Origin: Anaspis maculata
Taxonomy: Eukaryota > Arthropoda > Insecta > Coleoptera > Scraptiidae
Direction of reading: 5' to 3'
DNA: 64,000 bases
NCBI GenBank assembly: GCA_949128115.1
Contig: OX421961.1
Span: 108,776,563 to 108,840,562, forward strand
Under the pieces are notes generated by a model. It did no database searches, was not told the DNA's origin, and saw only the letters and a program-made list of their open reading frames with translations. Positions 1 to 13,800 of this stretch are shown here, piece after piece. The first letter of the stretch is position 1. Every line of letters begins with the position of its first letter. The position numbers and the translations under genes are program-made.

Positions 1-490
1 GCCATTTTTCAATGACAAGTGGATGACAGAAGCAAAAAAAAATTGTCACTCTGCGGAAAAAATATGTAATTTTTATTGCTGTGAATTGAAAAAAAAGTCG
101 GAAAAAAATGTCAAAAAAATTGCCAGGGAAAAATAAATATGGAGGTGATTCCACTTCTCTGGGACACACTGTTATGTAGGACAAGTCCGGGATAGATAGT
201 CTGCCGGGTATTGAATGAGCCACTGGAATACTTACTTTTCTTGTACAATATTCAAACTACCCCATCTGTCATTTTGAACGACTATGTCTCTATGGGGCTA
301 TATGGTCTGTGAATATTTGGATCTACGACGCTAGTCAGTGCAATGACGCCTTGTAATAACAGATGGGTGCGTATAACAGATCTTCCCAAAGGTCCATTGA
401 ATATTGCAAGAAAAGTTTTCTAGTGGACCAGCTAATCTGATGGGCCATCTTTCTCCGGATTACTCTGCCATTACTTCACCTGCAAGAATA
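1..490. other. Left edge, no gene recognised
   Basis: AT-rich sequence without a coding signal; only chance frames of about 60 codons. It ends at the TA that flanks the first fold-back element. Confidence 0.6.
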
Positions 491-1412
491 CAGGGTGTCC
501 GTTTTTCAAGGCTAAGCATGGGTATCTCGCTTATTTTGAGAGATACAAAGTCGGTTAAATTAGGAAAAAGTTGCGCATTTTTATGACGATCAATGATCAA
601 AAAAGAAATTTGACGTATCGATTTTCGTTTTCGAGATATCGTGAAAAAGCAGAAATTTGAATTTTTGTTTTTATTTTTTATTTAACAAACGGTTGAAGGT
701 GGCCCTTTCTCATCTAAACATTGTCAGGGCACTTTTTCAAGGGGAATCCAAAGCTGCCAAAATCTTTATTCTAGCTTTCAAAGCAACCGAGATACGACAT
801 TCAACTTTTTTCTCTAATGGGCGCCATATTGGATTTTGATATTTTTGAATACGGTATTCTTTTCTGGTTACAACGATGTGCCACATGTCATTAATGAATA
901 GATGTTTAACATTCACGTCTTTTTTATTGTCGGTGCTGATTTTGTTTCCAAAGCACTCTTTGAAAAATAAAAAAAATTTTTTTTTGCTCAGAAGCATGAA
1001 TTTAACAGTGGCATGTGACACATCGTTGTAACCAGAAAAAAATGTTGTATTCAAAAATGTCAAAATCCAATATGGCGCACACGAGAGAAAAAAAAGTTGA
1101 ATGTCATATCTCGCTTGTTTTGAAAGCTAGAATGAAGATTTTGGCAACAATGAATTCCCCTTAAAAAAGTGCCTTCACAATGTCTTGATTAGAAAAAAGC
1201 TACCTTCAACCGTTTTTCAAATAAAAAATAAAAACAAAAATTACAAATTTCTGTTTTTTCTCGGTATCTCAAAAACTAAAACTGACAAGTCAAATATCTT
1301 CTTGGATTATTGATCGTCATGAAAATTCGCAACTTTTTTCTAATTTAACCGACTCTGTATCTCTAAAGATAAGCGAGATACCCATGCTTAGCCTCGAAAA
1401 ACGGACACCCTG
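491..1412. mobile_element. Fold-back element family A, copy 1 (922 bp)
   Basis: Starts CAGGGTGTCCGTTTTTC and ends with the inverted counterpart GAAAAACGGACACCCTG, flanked by TA on both sides. The inverted similarity continues inward through the whole element (for example the GCGCCATATTGGATTTTG block near 820 and its reverse near 1070), so it is one long imperfect palindrome centred near 950. It has no coding capacity. TA flanks fit a Tc1/mariner-mobilised non-autonomous element. Confidence 0.9.
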
Positions 1413-3570
1413 TATACTAATTGAAAATAATAATAAAGTGGTTTTGGCACTTGAGAAATTCTGCAATATTGTATTCATTAGTGACAAAATTGCTAGTTTG
1501 TTAAGTTACAGTTTTAACGGAAACTCTGGTATCGATGTGCTTTTCTCTAATTTTAGATGGCATTTTTAGAGCTCTGAATAATACAGATTGCCAATGATAA
1601 AAATAGGATTGCACTTGAAAACTTTTCACTAACCTTCTGAAAGCCGTAAAGATCAGGTAGCTCGGTTGTGAGTGCATCAAACAAGACGATGAAATATAAA
1701 ACATGGATTTTTTAAGGTATCGTTTTTCTTGAATGAGGCCCTGTGTTTTTTTGCCTCAAAAAAAGCTTTGCTGTCACTTAAAGTTACCCTCACAATTTTA
1801 AAGCAAGATGCAATAACTATATGAATTTTGGTGTATAATTTTATTTATTGAAAGAAAATTCAAAATATGCATTTTAAACTATCTAATTAGCATCCTGGAG
1901 TTGAACTAATTTTTTTCATTTTGCTGCCAATTAGCATGTGCATGTGCACGAGTTTTGTTTTTTTCGCTATAAGCATATAAATTAGCCCTGAGCCGTGTCT
2001 ACCTTTGCCGTAACGTGACCACATGACGTTATCTCGAATTTTGTTTAAGTTTTATTAAGATAGAAGTAAATTATAATTCTTTTCAGTTATTCACTTCCAA
2101 GTTTTCATTCCTACGTTATACTGCCAAATTACATCAGACATTTATTTGCCGCGCTCGAGTTTATGGCGGGTTGTTGGACTGTGCAAGACTTAGACACGAA
2201 CGAGAATTTTAATTTATTACAAAACATAAAATTTTCAGCAAACTTACACAAAAAAAAAATTGGGACCTACCACAAGCACGCTAGACAGGCACTCGCGGCT
2301 AAAAAGTTGGCAGTTTCATGTAATAACAAGGTCTTGAACTTTGAGGTGGAGTTTTGGTGAATGTTCCAATATTTCACGAAAAGTGAAGATTTTCACTGCC
2401 AAGTTGGCAATGTCAAAATCGAAATTAATCTTAAGTGACACACAGTCTGGGAACCAAAAGAGTTATTTGGGGTCTATTATTGCTATTTGGCAAAATTTTT
2501 CTCTCTAAAATTATTTCGTTGCTTCCCGAAATAATGTTGGAGTTGCTAATAAGAGATTTTTCCACTTTTTTTTAAGCCTGTCACCACACTGAAACTATTG
2601 ACGTATTTTTCTAAATTGACATAACGCAAAAGTCTTTCGAATGGCTTTTGTATACCTTTTTTCAGTTTTATTGTATGTGTATATCGAGATATTTTTCAGT
2701 GATTGTGAACTTTTACATTTCACAAGAAGGGTGTAATAAGTTCCGAATAGAACCTTGTCTAGGACCCAAAGCAAAACACCTACGCTTATCTGTGATTCAG
2801 GTAAAAAGACAGGAAAGTGAAATTTTACAGGACAAATATAAAGACGTGTGAAGTGATTTGAGAAACCGTCTAGAATAATGTGTGCCCAGTTCAACAATCC
2901 ATAAATTGCAATTGGACGTGTGCTGTACATCGTTTGTAGTCGACTTTCAACTCATGATTTCTGATAAAAATATCAAAAATCGTTATTTAAAAGATAGTAG
3001 AAGCCCCAGGTTGTTTTAGTGACACCACGTTCTTCGATTTGAATATGACTCAGTCGTCTCATTTACCCAAGTATTGAAACAAGCATTTCTTTTCTATTTG
3101 CATAATATAGGCACGGGTTTTGTATCTGAAACGTTTGGGCAACAAATCCTTACATGCCGCCCATGTCTGCCCCACATTAATACGCCTCTGTCTTAAAAAC
3201 CTCCATACCCACGAAACTTTTATTTTTTCTTCCTGTATGTAGGTACTAAATTATTAACATTTTGTTACAATTGAAGATTGAAGGTTTTCCATACAATTTC
3301 TTGTTAGGCTCAACCAAAATGTGTCAACAAATCTGAGTCGCAATTAACCGTCTGCCGACTTCAGTTTGTAGGATAGCAATTTTATTTACCCAATTATAAG
3401 GCTCGTGTATACTGACATTCGCCCTTTCAATTTGTTTTTCACAAAATTGGCAACAAAGCAGGATACCACCGAAGTCAAAAGGGGTATTGACAAAAACAAT
3501 AATGAAACGGGATTGATTTTGTGTTGTGTTGTTGAGTGATTAAAAAATAGCAGAAAAGTTATGGTTAGTA
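1413..3570. other. Unassigned AT-rich DNA
   Basis: I see no conserved domain, no splice-linked frames and no strong repeat structure here. The longest frames are about 110 codons and read as low-complexity or random peptides. Confidence 0.55.
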
Positions 3571-3574
3571 CTTC

Positions 3575-3725
3575 ATAGTACAGCGGGTTAACGCACCGAT
3601 TTGCTGTGCGGATGGTCCGAGTCCGGTTCCAGCACGGGCTAAGAAAATATGAGTTCCTTGATTTAGTTGGAGCGCTCGCTAAATGCAAGGGCGAGTCGTG
3701 TGTCGCATTAGCACGTGAAGTTTAA
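3575..3725 (+). mobile_element. SINE-like repeat with tRNA-like head, copy 1
   Basis: A tRNA-like head with an A-box-like GCGGGTTAACGCACC and a B-box-like GGTCCGAGTCC is followed by a body shared with 34345-34510 (TTGATTTAGTTGGAGCGCTCGCTAAATGC and GTGTCGCATTAGCACGT). Sharing of head and body between two distant loci is what marks it as a retroposon rather than a lone tRNA relic. Confidence 0.65.
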
Positions 3726-4609
3726 TCGATGGTGCCGACCTCATGTATGTTGGTGGTCGTTGAAAATCCCTGCCCTGTGTTAGAACACAACTGGAAAAAT
3801 TTCGGGGATAAACTAAAATACATGTTGAGACTACAAAATCAAAAGAACCGTGGCACACAAAGAATATCAGAACAAAAAGAATAATTGATAGGCTGGATCT
3901 GATGTGAAACTGTCATTCATTTCTAATTCATTACAAATAATGTATTGTGACTTTATTGTGAATTTCGTTCCAGAAATAATAGTGCTTTAATATACAAGTT
4001 TCTTAAAGCAGTATTGTCACAGGATTGGTTTTAAGACGTTTGTGACATTTTGCTGTTTTATCTACGTTACCTCAATAATTGCGCAGAAATTGAAAATTAT
4101 AGCTACTAAAAATAGAAATGTTTGACAGGTGACACTTCGGCACTGATGTGCGCTCACCCTCCGTTAGAAATAAGTTGTTTCTATTGGCTGAAAAGAAGTT
4201 CTACAAAATGCTTTTTTTGAAACAACTTCTAGTATCAAAAAATGTCTAGTAATCAACCAAGGTTGATGCATATTATAACTTTTGACTGGCGCATCCACCA
4301 TTTTCAAAAGGTTAATTGCTTATCGGCCATTGGAGTTTCTACACACTATACATTCGTTCCGAAGTCACCAAAAAAGGTGTCACCAAAATGTTAGCTTTAT
4401 TTGGCGCGGTCAAATTAACTGGTCACAATTCGAAGTGGGACACTCAAAGAGTTGTTCGGTTTTGATTCTCTGTCAATTTCTTGAAAATTATCGGATTTTG
4501 AAACAACTTACACCAACTTCAAAATGAATCCCTCAACTTCCACCACCTGCAAGTGCTTTTTGAGTCGTGACAGCGATATGTTTAATACAGGATAATAAAA
4601 AATACCTTA

Positions 4610-5457
4610 TAATTTTGTACTTTTTTGCAGTTATACAGGAACTTTCGTGGCCAGTGGCCACCCTGTAATTTAGGATCTTGCTTATCTGGTAGCCAATAGT
4701 ATGAGGAATTCATTGTTTCTTAGCTTGATGGCTCCAGATTGCAGACAGAAATACGATTTTTTTTTCGTGGGGTGATTTTTCGCGATGCACTGCTTCTAAT
4801 TTCCACAGCTTACTTCAAATATTCAATCAAGTAGGTACTAAGTTGAGTCGATCAATTTGACAGTTGTTATTGTTACTATAAACAGTTTTGCTTAGAATTT
4901 TGCAGAAATAGCTTTAAAAATTGTAACAATAACAGTAATAATGAATATAACAAGGAATTATAAGGAATTAATTTTTTGTGAATAATGAAATCAACACAAT
5001 GATATGGCTAAACTTATCGCCCGACATCAATCCAATTGATCACATATCACGTATCAAAGAAGACTGTCAGCACTACCAATACAACTCACTACAAGACAAG
5101 AACTTATTGGAGTGGAGAGAAATCATTGTGCCAACTATGAATAACCTGTTAAGAGGCATGCTTAGACGCTACCAAAAAGTAGTGCGGTCCAGATCAGATC
5201 CAACTCTGTTGAAATACTTCATTCCCCGTTCATTTTTATTGTTCATAATTTAAAGAATAAGAAAGAACTTGTTCCTATAATTCAACTTGAAGTGACTAAA
5301 TATTGAGAAATACGTATTCTCTTAACTAAGCAATGAACTAACTAACTGAACTGAAAAAAAATAGTTCCACATACTATTGACTACTGCGTACAGCAAAACG
5401 CAAAATTATAGAGCACCCACGAAAGTTTCCGCACCATTTTTAAAGAAAGTACAAAAT
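4610..5457 (+). mobile_element. Decayed Tc1/mariner-type element
   Basis: Imperfect inverted ends (AATTTTGTACTTT...GAACTTTCGTGG at 4612-4655 and its inverse at about 5417-5456) surround a broken transposase frame. The family is IS630/Tc1/mariner, which cuts and pastes into TA. Only the end of the transposase survives, so the copy cannot move itself. Its right end is directly abutted by the solo LTR. Confidence 0.72.
4978..5253 (+). pseudogene. Tc1/mariner transposase, C-terminal fragment
   Basis: A 91-codon frame contains WLNLSPDINPIDHISRIKED, matching the conserved W-P-x-x-S-P-D-L-N-P-I-E-x-x-W region that carries the last catalytic acidic residue of Tc1/mariner transposases. Here that Glu is Asp, the following Trp is lost, and the N-terminal DNA-binding and first two catalytic regions are missing. 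The frame starts at an internal Met, so this is a relic. Confidence 0.8.
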
Positions 5458-5984
5458 TGTTACGTATTTCGCGTTTAGGTTCGTTTATAATTGATACGAT
5501 AGTTTTAAAACACACACTGTTCATTATTACTGAGTACTACAATAAATACACGCCAACAAATACTGCTTGGGAGAATCGCTGGTCACTACTCGCTTTCTAT
5601 CCGCTTTCTACCGCTTTGGACTCAATACTACCCCGTAGGCTAGAGAACAATGCTTTATATAGCTCCGACTATTGAACTCTAATCTTCCATTGGTCCTCCA
5701 GCAAATTCCACATTGACCTGGCATACGGTCTCTAGGCGACTCCCAAAAAATCCTACACATTTCGCGGGCATTACCAACGTGATGTGAATCTGGCACCCCC
5801 GCCAAATAAACAGATGTAAGCTACTCGGCCGTTAAAGTCACCAGTTCGGTTCCACGGGTCAGAGCTTAGAAGTGTGTTCTGAATGCACTAGAGCTTCGCA
5901 CCTGTCGGTACATTGCGATCTGATGGGAATAGTCTAAAAGGACCGGGTGTTCTCCAGAATGCACAAGAGCCGCCGCTCGTAACA
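5458..5984 (+). mobile_element. Solo LTR, TGTTACG family, copy 1
   Basis: Starts TGTTACG and ends CGCTCGTAACA (527 bp), with the same internal order of blocks as 34517-35860 and 54391-54906 (AAAACACACACTGTT, CTACAATAAATACACGCCAAC, CCGCTCGTAACA). No internal retrotransposon sequence remains, as after LTR-LTR recombination. The flanks (AAAT on the left, GTAT on the right) do not match, so this copy may be rearranged. Confidence 0.8.
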
Positions 5985-5989
5985 GTATC

Positions 5990-7604
5990 CTTCACCACCT
6001 TGTATTGAGCATATTGCTGTCCCAAGCCAACAAACACTTGTAGATGGTGGAAGCAGAAAAATTTATCTTGAAGCTGGTGGAAGTAGCTTCAGAATTCTAT
6101 ATTTCCCAAGAACTTGACGGCTATTTAAAAGGGAATAATTTTTCGGGTACCTCGTACTTCAAATTGTGACTAGGATATGTATATCCCACGGAACTTGATT
6201 TGCAACATGTCATTTGAAAGTCTTTGACAAACTGTATTTGAAACAGCTAAAAATATCTCTCCATCAGTGATCTTTAAAAAATTGAAAAATGACAAAATCC
6301 ACTTCATGGATTCGAACCAAAGTCGGCAAGAAGCAATACAACGAAAAAATCAAATTAAGTCTGCAGTTGAAGTTTTCAACTATTTCCCAGTCGGGCACAA
6401 CGACTTTTCAAAATTTTTCCAGGTTGATACCACTGAGGAGTGGGGACGGCGGTTCGCGCAGGTTTTGGCTGGGAATTTTGGCGTTTGATGCCGGACTCAC
6501 CTCGGGCGACATTTCCTGCTGAGAATCATTGATTCTGTCTTCGTAACTTCTGGTCAAGTTTACTCCCGGATGTCTCGCATTCACCTTGGTCTTTCTTTCT
6601 TCTTATATCGCGATGACAAAATCTTCTTAGCTCCAGGATGTATGCGGTTGGGCGTGATCACACCAGTGATATAACCACGGAAATTAACCATAAGTGTGAC
6701 GTTACAGTATGCAGCACTGATGCTCTAGCCAATGGGTAGAACCAGAACTAAATGCAAATGGAAAATAGATCGTTAAGAATTTTTTTCCCGCGATAGTACC
6801 TGAGGTGGTTTTCAAACATTCAAGCTTGAATATCTTTTTAACGGTGTCAAGGAATAGAAGTTGGTTCCAAAAGTTGCTTCCAAAATTGAACGTAGAATCA
6901 GAAAATGTGATTAGTACCTATATATTTTGCAAAATATTTTTCGACGTAGAAAACTGGGTAGAAAAGGAAGCCGACTTCCGAATCTCTATCTTAGACAAAA
7001 GATAATTTTAGGGAAAGCTATTAAGTAGGTGCTAGGTATCTTATCTTAGGTGAGTAGGTACATATGGATTCTGGAAACTTCATAATAATTCAGGCAAAAT
7101 CATAAAATAATGGGAAAAAAGAAAACGATTTTCAAAGGGCGCCTGTATTTGAAATTGTCTCTCAGATTGAGATAGTGTTTCTGGTCTGGCTCCTGCATAA
7201 TAAAGGTATCATGGAGAGTGGAGACTCCAACAGCCGATGAGCGACGAAACTGTTATGAAAATGGTGGATGCGCCGGTTAAACAAGAATGCAGAAGGTGTG
7301 GCTACACATTTGCGTGCATACTTGTTGTGCTCTGATAGACCTTCAGAAATGCCATTTTAAACATAGTGTCAGTTTGAAGTCGAAACTGTAAAAAAAATGG
7401 ACAAAACCGAAAAAAATCTAAGCATACTTACTTGTATGCATTTGATTAAAATTGATGTTCATCGATTCCGTAATCACTTTGAATAAAAATCTCATAACCT
7501 AGCATTCCATTCATCCTTCCTTTCAATAATCATGGCTGTAGCATAAGCGACTTAGATACCTCTATAGTGATGATATCTGATACTATAAAACCGTTAATTT
7601 CCAG
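5990..7604. other. Upstream region of the SLC6 gene
   Basis: No coding exon is recognised. The region should contain or precede an untranslated first exon, since an acceptor ends at 7604. The right member of the distant inverted-repeat pair is at 7219-7280. No clear TATA or initiator could be assigned. Confidence 0.5.
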
Positions 7605-7609
7605 ATAAA

Positions 7610-7892
7610 ATGTCTGCCGCTTCATACGACGACTACTTGGAGGCAAAATCCGACAAAACGACCAATTACTTAGAAAAAGAAAACTTCATCCAATTCCAAC
7701 TGCCTCCCGAAATGGAAAACTCCCGAAAAGACGGCGACTGCAAGATGGTGACCTACACACCTCCCGCACACCAGGACGACGAACGCGGCGGCTGGGGAAA
7801 TAAGCTTGACTTTCTGTTCTCGTGCATTAGCCTATCTGTCGGTCTGGGAAACGTTTGGCGGTTTCCGTATTTGTGCTACAAAAATGGCGGAG
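7610..7892 (+). CDS. SLC6 transporter exon 1 (N-terminus and TM1)
   Basis: Codes for residues 1-94 plus one base of codon 95. It holds an acidic cytoplasmic N-terminus of about 60 residues and then TM1, with the family signature [18 protein letters not shown]. The donor is GTAATA at 7893. A splice acceptor (TTTCCAG, ending 7604) lies five bases before the ATG, so the true exon probably starts at 7605 and an untranslated exon lies upstream. I could not locate that exon or the promoter. Confidence 0.95.
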
Positions 7893-10800
7893 GTAATATC
7901 GGCGATATATTGAGACACACACTTTTATAACGCACGCATCCACACACGGTGTCAGATAATTTATTTATTGCGAAACGCTCTTTCAGGTGCTTTCATCGTC
8001 ACATACACGATAGCCATGATAGTCTGCGGGATTCCCATGTTTTTCCAAGAGGTCGCCATCGGCCAGTACCTGGGATCCGGCGGAATGACTTTCGTCGGCC
8101 AGCTCTGTCCGATTTTCAAAGGCGTCGGGTACGCTGCAATGACCATAGTATTTTTGCTGGACGTTTACTACTGCATCATAATATCGTGGACGATATTCTA
8201 CTTGATCAGCACTTTTTCGTATTTGCCTGAGCTTCCCTGGGCAGGGTGTGGTAATAATGTCGGATTTACGCAGTATGAAGACGCCTGAAGCTTTTGTTTT
8301 TAAAGGTAACTGGTGGAACACCGAGAGCTGTTACGACCCTTCCGAGAATGCATCTTTCACCAGGAACATCACCAACCGGACGACTCCCGTGGAAGAGTTC
8401 TTTGAGTAAGTTAGTTCTTAAGTTATTCAGCGGTTGGGAAAAGTTGCGGCCCAGTTTATGCCTTTAATTGAGCTCAGGGGGTTGTTGTCCCCGGGCTCTT
8501 TCTCGGCTCTTTTCATGAATCAGTGAAAAGCTGTTTTCGCGCCTTAACTTAATCCAGAAAAGCTTTTTCCTATATGCATGCCTCCACCCTTAGTACTTAC
8601 TCCAAAAGCGAGACCTCTCACGATGGGTTGATTCCCAGACCGCGATAAGCCCCAGGCCCAACTAACTAGAGTGAATTATAATCAACAATAATATCACAAG
8701 TGCTTGAAATCTCTTGATAATTTTGGCTGAGCTGATCGCGAGAGCGAGACTCTGTAGAACGCATTCATCAGGGACAACAAGCGAAAGGGAGGCACTTCGC
8801 CAAAACTATCTTGCGAGATTTCAAGCAGAAGTAGTGATATCGATTGGAATAGTTTTTCAAAAATTCATACAAAAGAATAAGAATTTCATATAATATTTTG
8901 GTGCAATTCTGGGGTATTTAGGCCTCGCTGAATATACAAAAAATACTTGTTACCAACTCAAAACAATGACAGAAGAGCTGCAATATGAAAGGAGTTGAAA
9001 TTATTAAAAAAAAGCCAAAATTTCAACCTGTTATTCATGGAAGCTCAAATACACCTCATATCGATCCACCAGGTTCTTGTAGTACCAAACTGAGAAGCCA
9101 GGTGCCACTAAATCTAGAAGAAGGGACTAACCGGAGGCCTTTTCACTTTGGTTAGTCATTTCCTATATTTGCTGATTTTGGGTCAAAATTGACAAGTTTG
9201 GTGTCGTTCCCAACTATTTTTCACATTAAAAATTTAACTCAGAGCTCCACCTCTAGATCATAGACAATTTTAAAGTAGTTCAACTTGAAACGACACGTTT
9301 TTTGATGAATTTTGTTTCTGAGTTATGTTTATGTTACTTTGTCCAAGGTAATTGCTGTCGGAATTTTCACATAGATCGTTAGTTACAAGAAATTGATATT
9401 CAAAAAATTATAGATTTCATGGCTCTTTCATTTCTACAAGATCTTTGGGAATTTTTTTTGATCGATAACTCAGACGCACTTGTTCCATATTTGGCATTAT
9501 TACTTCAATGTAGCTTTAATTTCGCGTTTTACCTTTGTGAATTGCAAAGAAATTATTTCTGCTTCTTGAAAAAAAAAACAACAATATTTTTGATAGTTTT
9601 ATTAGCGTACCAGTTTGACTGCGAAAATTTGAAAATTCTCGCGTGAAAAACTCATCTTGAACAGCCTTTGCATGGGATGCAATTTTTGATTGATTTGAAA
9701 CCATGATTTTCAAATGTAAGATACATACATGATAATTTCATAAAGATGCAGTGTTATCAAAATGATGTAGGAGTTCAATCAATTTCACGGCTTTTTTATA
9801 AGAGCAAGCTGTGGAAAAATTCTGTTGTGTTGGTGGCTGTGACGACGGTCATAACTTCGTACCCATTCGTACCAAACAGAATTTTTCCATAGCTTGTTCG
9901 AATGAAAAAAGCCGTGAAATTGATTATATCATGAGAAAATACAGTGTGCTTTTTGTTCAATATCCAGTGTAGGTGTGAGTACGCCATACAGGGTGTTCAT
10001 TTGAAAAGTTGTCACCCCTGATTTCTCGCCGCCAAAATTTTCCACAGGAAAACGCCGAAACAGGTCGATTTTTGTTTCGAATGGGACATCCAGGACACAT
10101 AGGTACTGTCAAATTTTTATCTTCAACCCCTTCGCTCCCACCCCACCTCACTTTGAAATTTCAAATAGCGTATCTTGTTATAGGTACATCAAATTGAAGG
10201 CAATAAAATTCTCTTTCCGCCAAACATATCTCAAAATTTTTTAAACCACCCCCTAAGCCTTGTGAAAACTATCTCTTTGACAATTGAAAAGACAGTTTCT
10301 TCCCTATGAACTCCCGATTCTTGAGAAATAGGCTTTTCAGCAGAAACAGGTCGATTTTTATTTCAATGGGGTCATCTAAAAGGGGTATGTCCAAATTTTC
10401 ATCTTCAATCCTCCCGCCCCCACCCTACCTTATTTCAAAGGGGTGGTTTAAAAAATTACAAATATGCATGTTTGACGGGAAGAAAATTTTATTGCCTTCA
10501 ATTTGATGTATCACGCGACAGGTGAGGCTATTTGAAATTCTGAAGTAGGGTAGAGTAGAGGTGAATGGGTTGAAGATAAAAATTTGGCCATACATGTCTT
10601 AGATGATCCCCTTGAAATAAAAATCAACCTGTTTTTGATGGAAAGTCTATTTTTCAAGAATCGGGAGTCTATACGGGAAGAAGTTTCTTTTCATTAACAA
10701 AAGACAAAATTTTCACAAGGGCTGGGAGGTGATTTAAAAAAAATTAGAAATATGTTTGACGGAAAGATAATTTTATTGCCTTCAATTTGATTCAAGTATC

Positions 10801-13800
10801 ACAAGATAGGTAATGCAATTTGGAATTTTGAAGTAGGGTGGGCTGGAGGCAAAGGGATTGAAGATAAAGATTGACCAGTATGTGCCCTAGATGTCCCCTT
10901 TGAAACAAAAATCGACCTGTTTCGACGTTTTTCTGTGAAAAATTTTGGCGGCGAGAAATCAGGGGTGACAACTTTTCAAATGAACACCCTGTATACTAAT
11001 GTACTTACTTAGTCAACAATCTCGACTTGATATTTCACTGCAAAGAACCTATTGATATTTTCCACAAAAACGAAGTCAAATGTGACCTTGCCAAAAAAGC
11101 ATCACAACAACTCGGTTGCTATTGACAGTGTGGAACAGTCACGACTATATGGGAACGTTGCTAGAACGGTGGGCAATTTTCAAGAGCATTGAATGTAATA
11201 TTCAACAGTTATATCAAAAGTGCTTAGATATGCACGATAATTTTGGTCAAGCGATCACGAGTGCTGGTTGTAACGATGAATGTTCGTAGGAGAAAGAACT
11301 CCGAAGTGACAGCTGTCAGATTTTAATGTTTGTATCCGACAATGGGAGATAGATACTTGAGTGATTAATATTCCAACCGCGGTGTAGATACAATCAAGAG
11401 CGTTGTAAGTAATTTACCCGTCAAATGTTGAGCATAGACCAACATTTGCTCCAATTTCAAGAAATTTTATTTTCAAAAAAAAATCCGATTTGAAAAAGGT
11501 TTATGATGCCTGGTAGAGCTTTTTTTCAACTGCAAGACGGCTATGTCGACTCACGGCACCATTGACTCTGTCCATGATATACAAGATTCCAAAAGAAGGA
11601 GTGTCAAAAGTGTTAATGTTTGAAGTTGTGGAACTTTTTTTGAAAAAATTCAGATTTTATTTCTCTTCAGCTTTAGGAAGCGGATATCAATATCTTGAAA
11701 TCGCTTGTGACTTTTGATCATATTCTGTTTATTTAAAGAGTTCCTGATTTTTTTTGTGAAATTTGGATTTTTTGATCAAGAATTTGCTAGCGTTGTTTCT
11801 GTTTCCTGAAAATTCACAGAAACGTACACAATTGCTGGATGAATTATACCATGAGAGAATTTGACCTCGTCGGCCCCCAAAAGCGGCAATCCTCTGGATA
11901 TCTTCAATTCTTCAGAGAATATGCCCAATGGAGCATGCTGCAACATCACATTGACACTTATTGAGACCAGGATGGTTAAAAATGCAAGACTTGTAACCAT
12001 ACGTTGCGTTGAAATTACCATGGTCACCAGTTAGTCTCATCATGCATCATGGGTGATTTTGTTCCTGCCCCACTCACTGGATATTTCCAAAAGTGATATC
12101 TCCTAGAGTCCTAGACGAATAGAGGTAGAGCCATAATTCTTGTTTTGATTCCAATCGGACACATTATTGGTCGGTCGAGCATGATGTGCAAATTGTTTTA
12201 CGTTTATACTTTTTTAGTGGTGGGGGGTATTTTTGACGTTTGTTATGTCAGCACTTTTTTTGTAATTGTCATCATTGGAATGTCAGCAAGAATGCAAGCT
12301 ACCACTTCCACAACAGTAGTGAAAACAAAAGACCATCTAAGGTTTTCTCATAAAACCTGGACTTTGAGGAAGAAAAACACCGAACGCAAACTTGAAATTG
12401 ATCAGCTGAAAATGACAGTATACATTCATGTTGACATTTCAATGAAGACAAGTACAAGAAAAAGTTCCGACATGACAAACGTCAGAATTACCCTTCACCA
12501 CTGAAAAAGTATAAACGTGAAAAATTTGCACATCATGCTCGAATGACTAATAATGTGTCCGATTGGAATCAAGAAAAGAATTATGGCTCTACCTCTATTC
12601 GTCTAGGAGATATCGCTTTTGGATATATCCAGTGACTTGGGCCGTAATAAAATCAGTCATGATGGGACTCATTGGTGACCATGGCAAATTTGATGCAACG
12701 TATGCGGTTACAAGCTTAGATTTACTGCAAGTCGTCCTTTTTGAACCAAGCCGGGCTCAATAAGTGTCAATGTGATGTCGCAGCATGCTTCATTGGACAT
12801 CTCCATTCTCCTCTGAAGTGATCCAGAGAATAACCTCTTCGGGGGGGGGGGGGGGGGGCAGTGAGATCAAACTCTCTAATGGTATAAGTCATCCAGCAAT
12901 AATTGTTTACGTTACTGTGGATTTTCAAGTAACAGGAACGGCGCAAGCTAATTCTGGATTAAAAAATTCAAATTACACAAAAAAATCAATAACCCTTTGA
13001 AGAAACAAAAACGATCAAAAGTCAAAAACCGTTTCCTATATCCGCTTTCTAAAACTGGAGAGGGAAAAAATCCGAAATTTTTCCTAAAAAAGTTCCACGC
13101 CTCCAAAAATTACCACTTTCGACACTCTTTTCTTTGGCATCCTGTATATCATGGTCAAAGTGAATGGTGACGTAAGTCGACATAGCGTCTTGTAGCTGAG
13201 GAAAAGCTCTACGAGGCACCATAAACTTTTTTCAAATTGGATATCGTTTACCGAAGAAATCCTTGCTTGAAATTGAAGCAAGCTTTGGCCTATACTTAAC
13301 TCTTGAAGAGCAGTTTCATAATCAAAGTAAAAGAAAAACAACTGATACTTATACTTGACTCAAGTAGTATATTACTTCCGACAGCCAGGAAAGCCAACAT
13401 GTGACAATTTTCAACTGGCTGAGACTCGGCTTGAAACCATCCTTTCACCCTGGGTTGCACCAAAAAAATAATACTTACGCAATTAACGCTAATACGAGAT
13501 TAAATAGATTCCAATCTGGCCAACCCTAGTAGGTTGACCATGGGAAATGCATAAAATCTTTAGCTAATCAATCATTGGATCATTCTTGTTTGTGAAACCA
13601 GAATTTCTATTTTTTACCAACAAGAATTGACCAAAAGAAATTTCACTATCTCATATTATGTTAATGGGGACTTGCCCAATTTTTTTTTATTGGCTTAATC
13701 GTAAGTATGGGCGAAAATATTGTACCCGTATTGTGCCAGTATTTTTTCTTTTATCTCAATTCCCAAAATTGCGGCCGTAGTGCCTGTTTTAAAAATATAT

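Larger units (their letters stand above)
4285..7280. repeat. Distant inverted-repeat pair (4285-4345 with 7219-7280)
   Basis: TGGCGCATCCACCATTTTCA at the left is inverted at 7258-7277, and the match extends to GGAGTTTCTACAC/GTGGAGACTCC on the inner side. The two copies bracket the Tc1/mariner fragment and the solo LTR. They may be the ends of an older element that later took those insertions, or two independent copies of one repeat. Confidence 0.55.

Noticed and set aside
6267..6522. Overlapping frames near a GGATTCGAACC sequence
   Set aside because: The sequence is a - strand B-box look-alike without an A box, and the frames have no domain or splice context.
12145..12504. 119-codon + strand frame at the centre of a fold-back element
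   Set aside because: Its two ends are inverted copies of each other at DNA level, and the peptide is low-information with no known motif.
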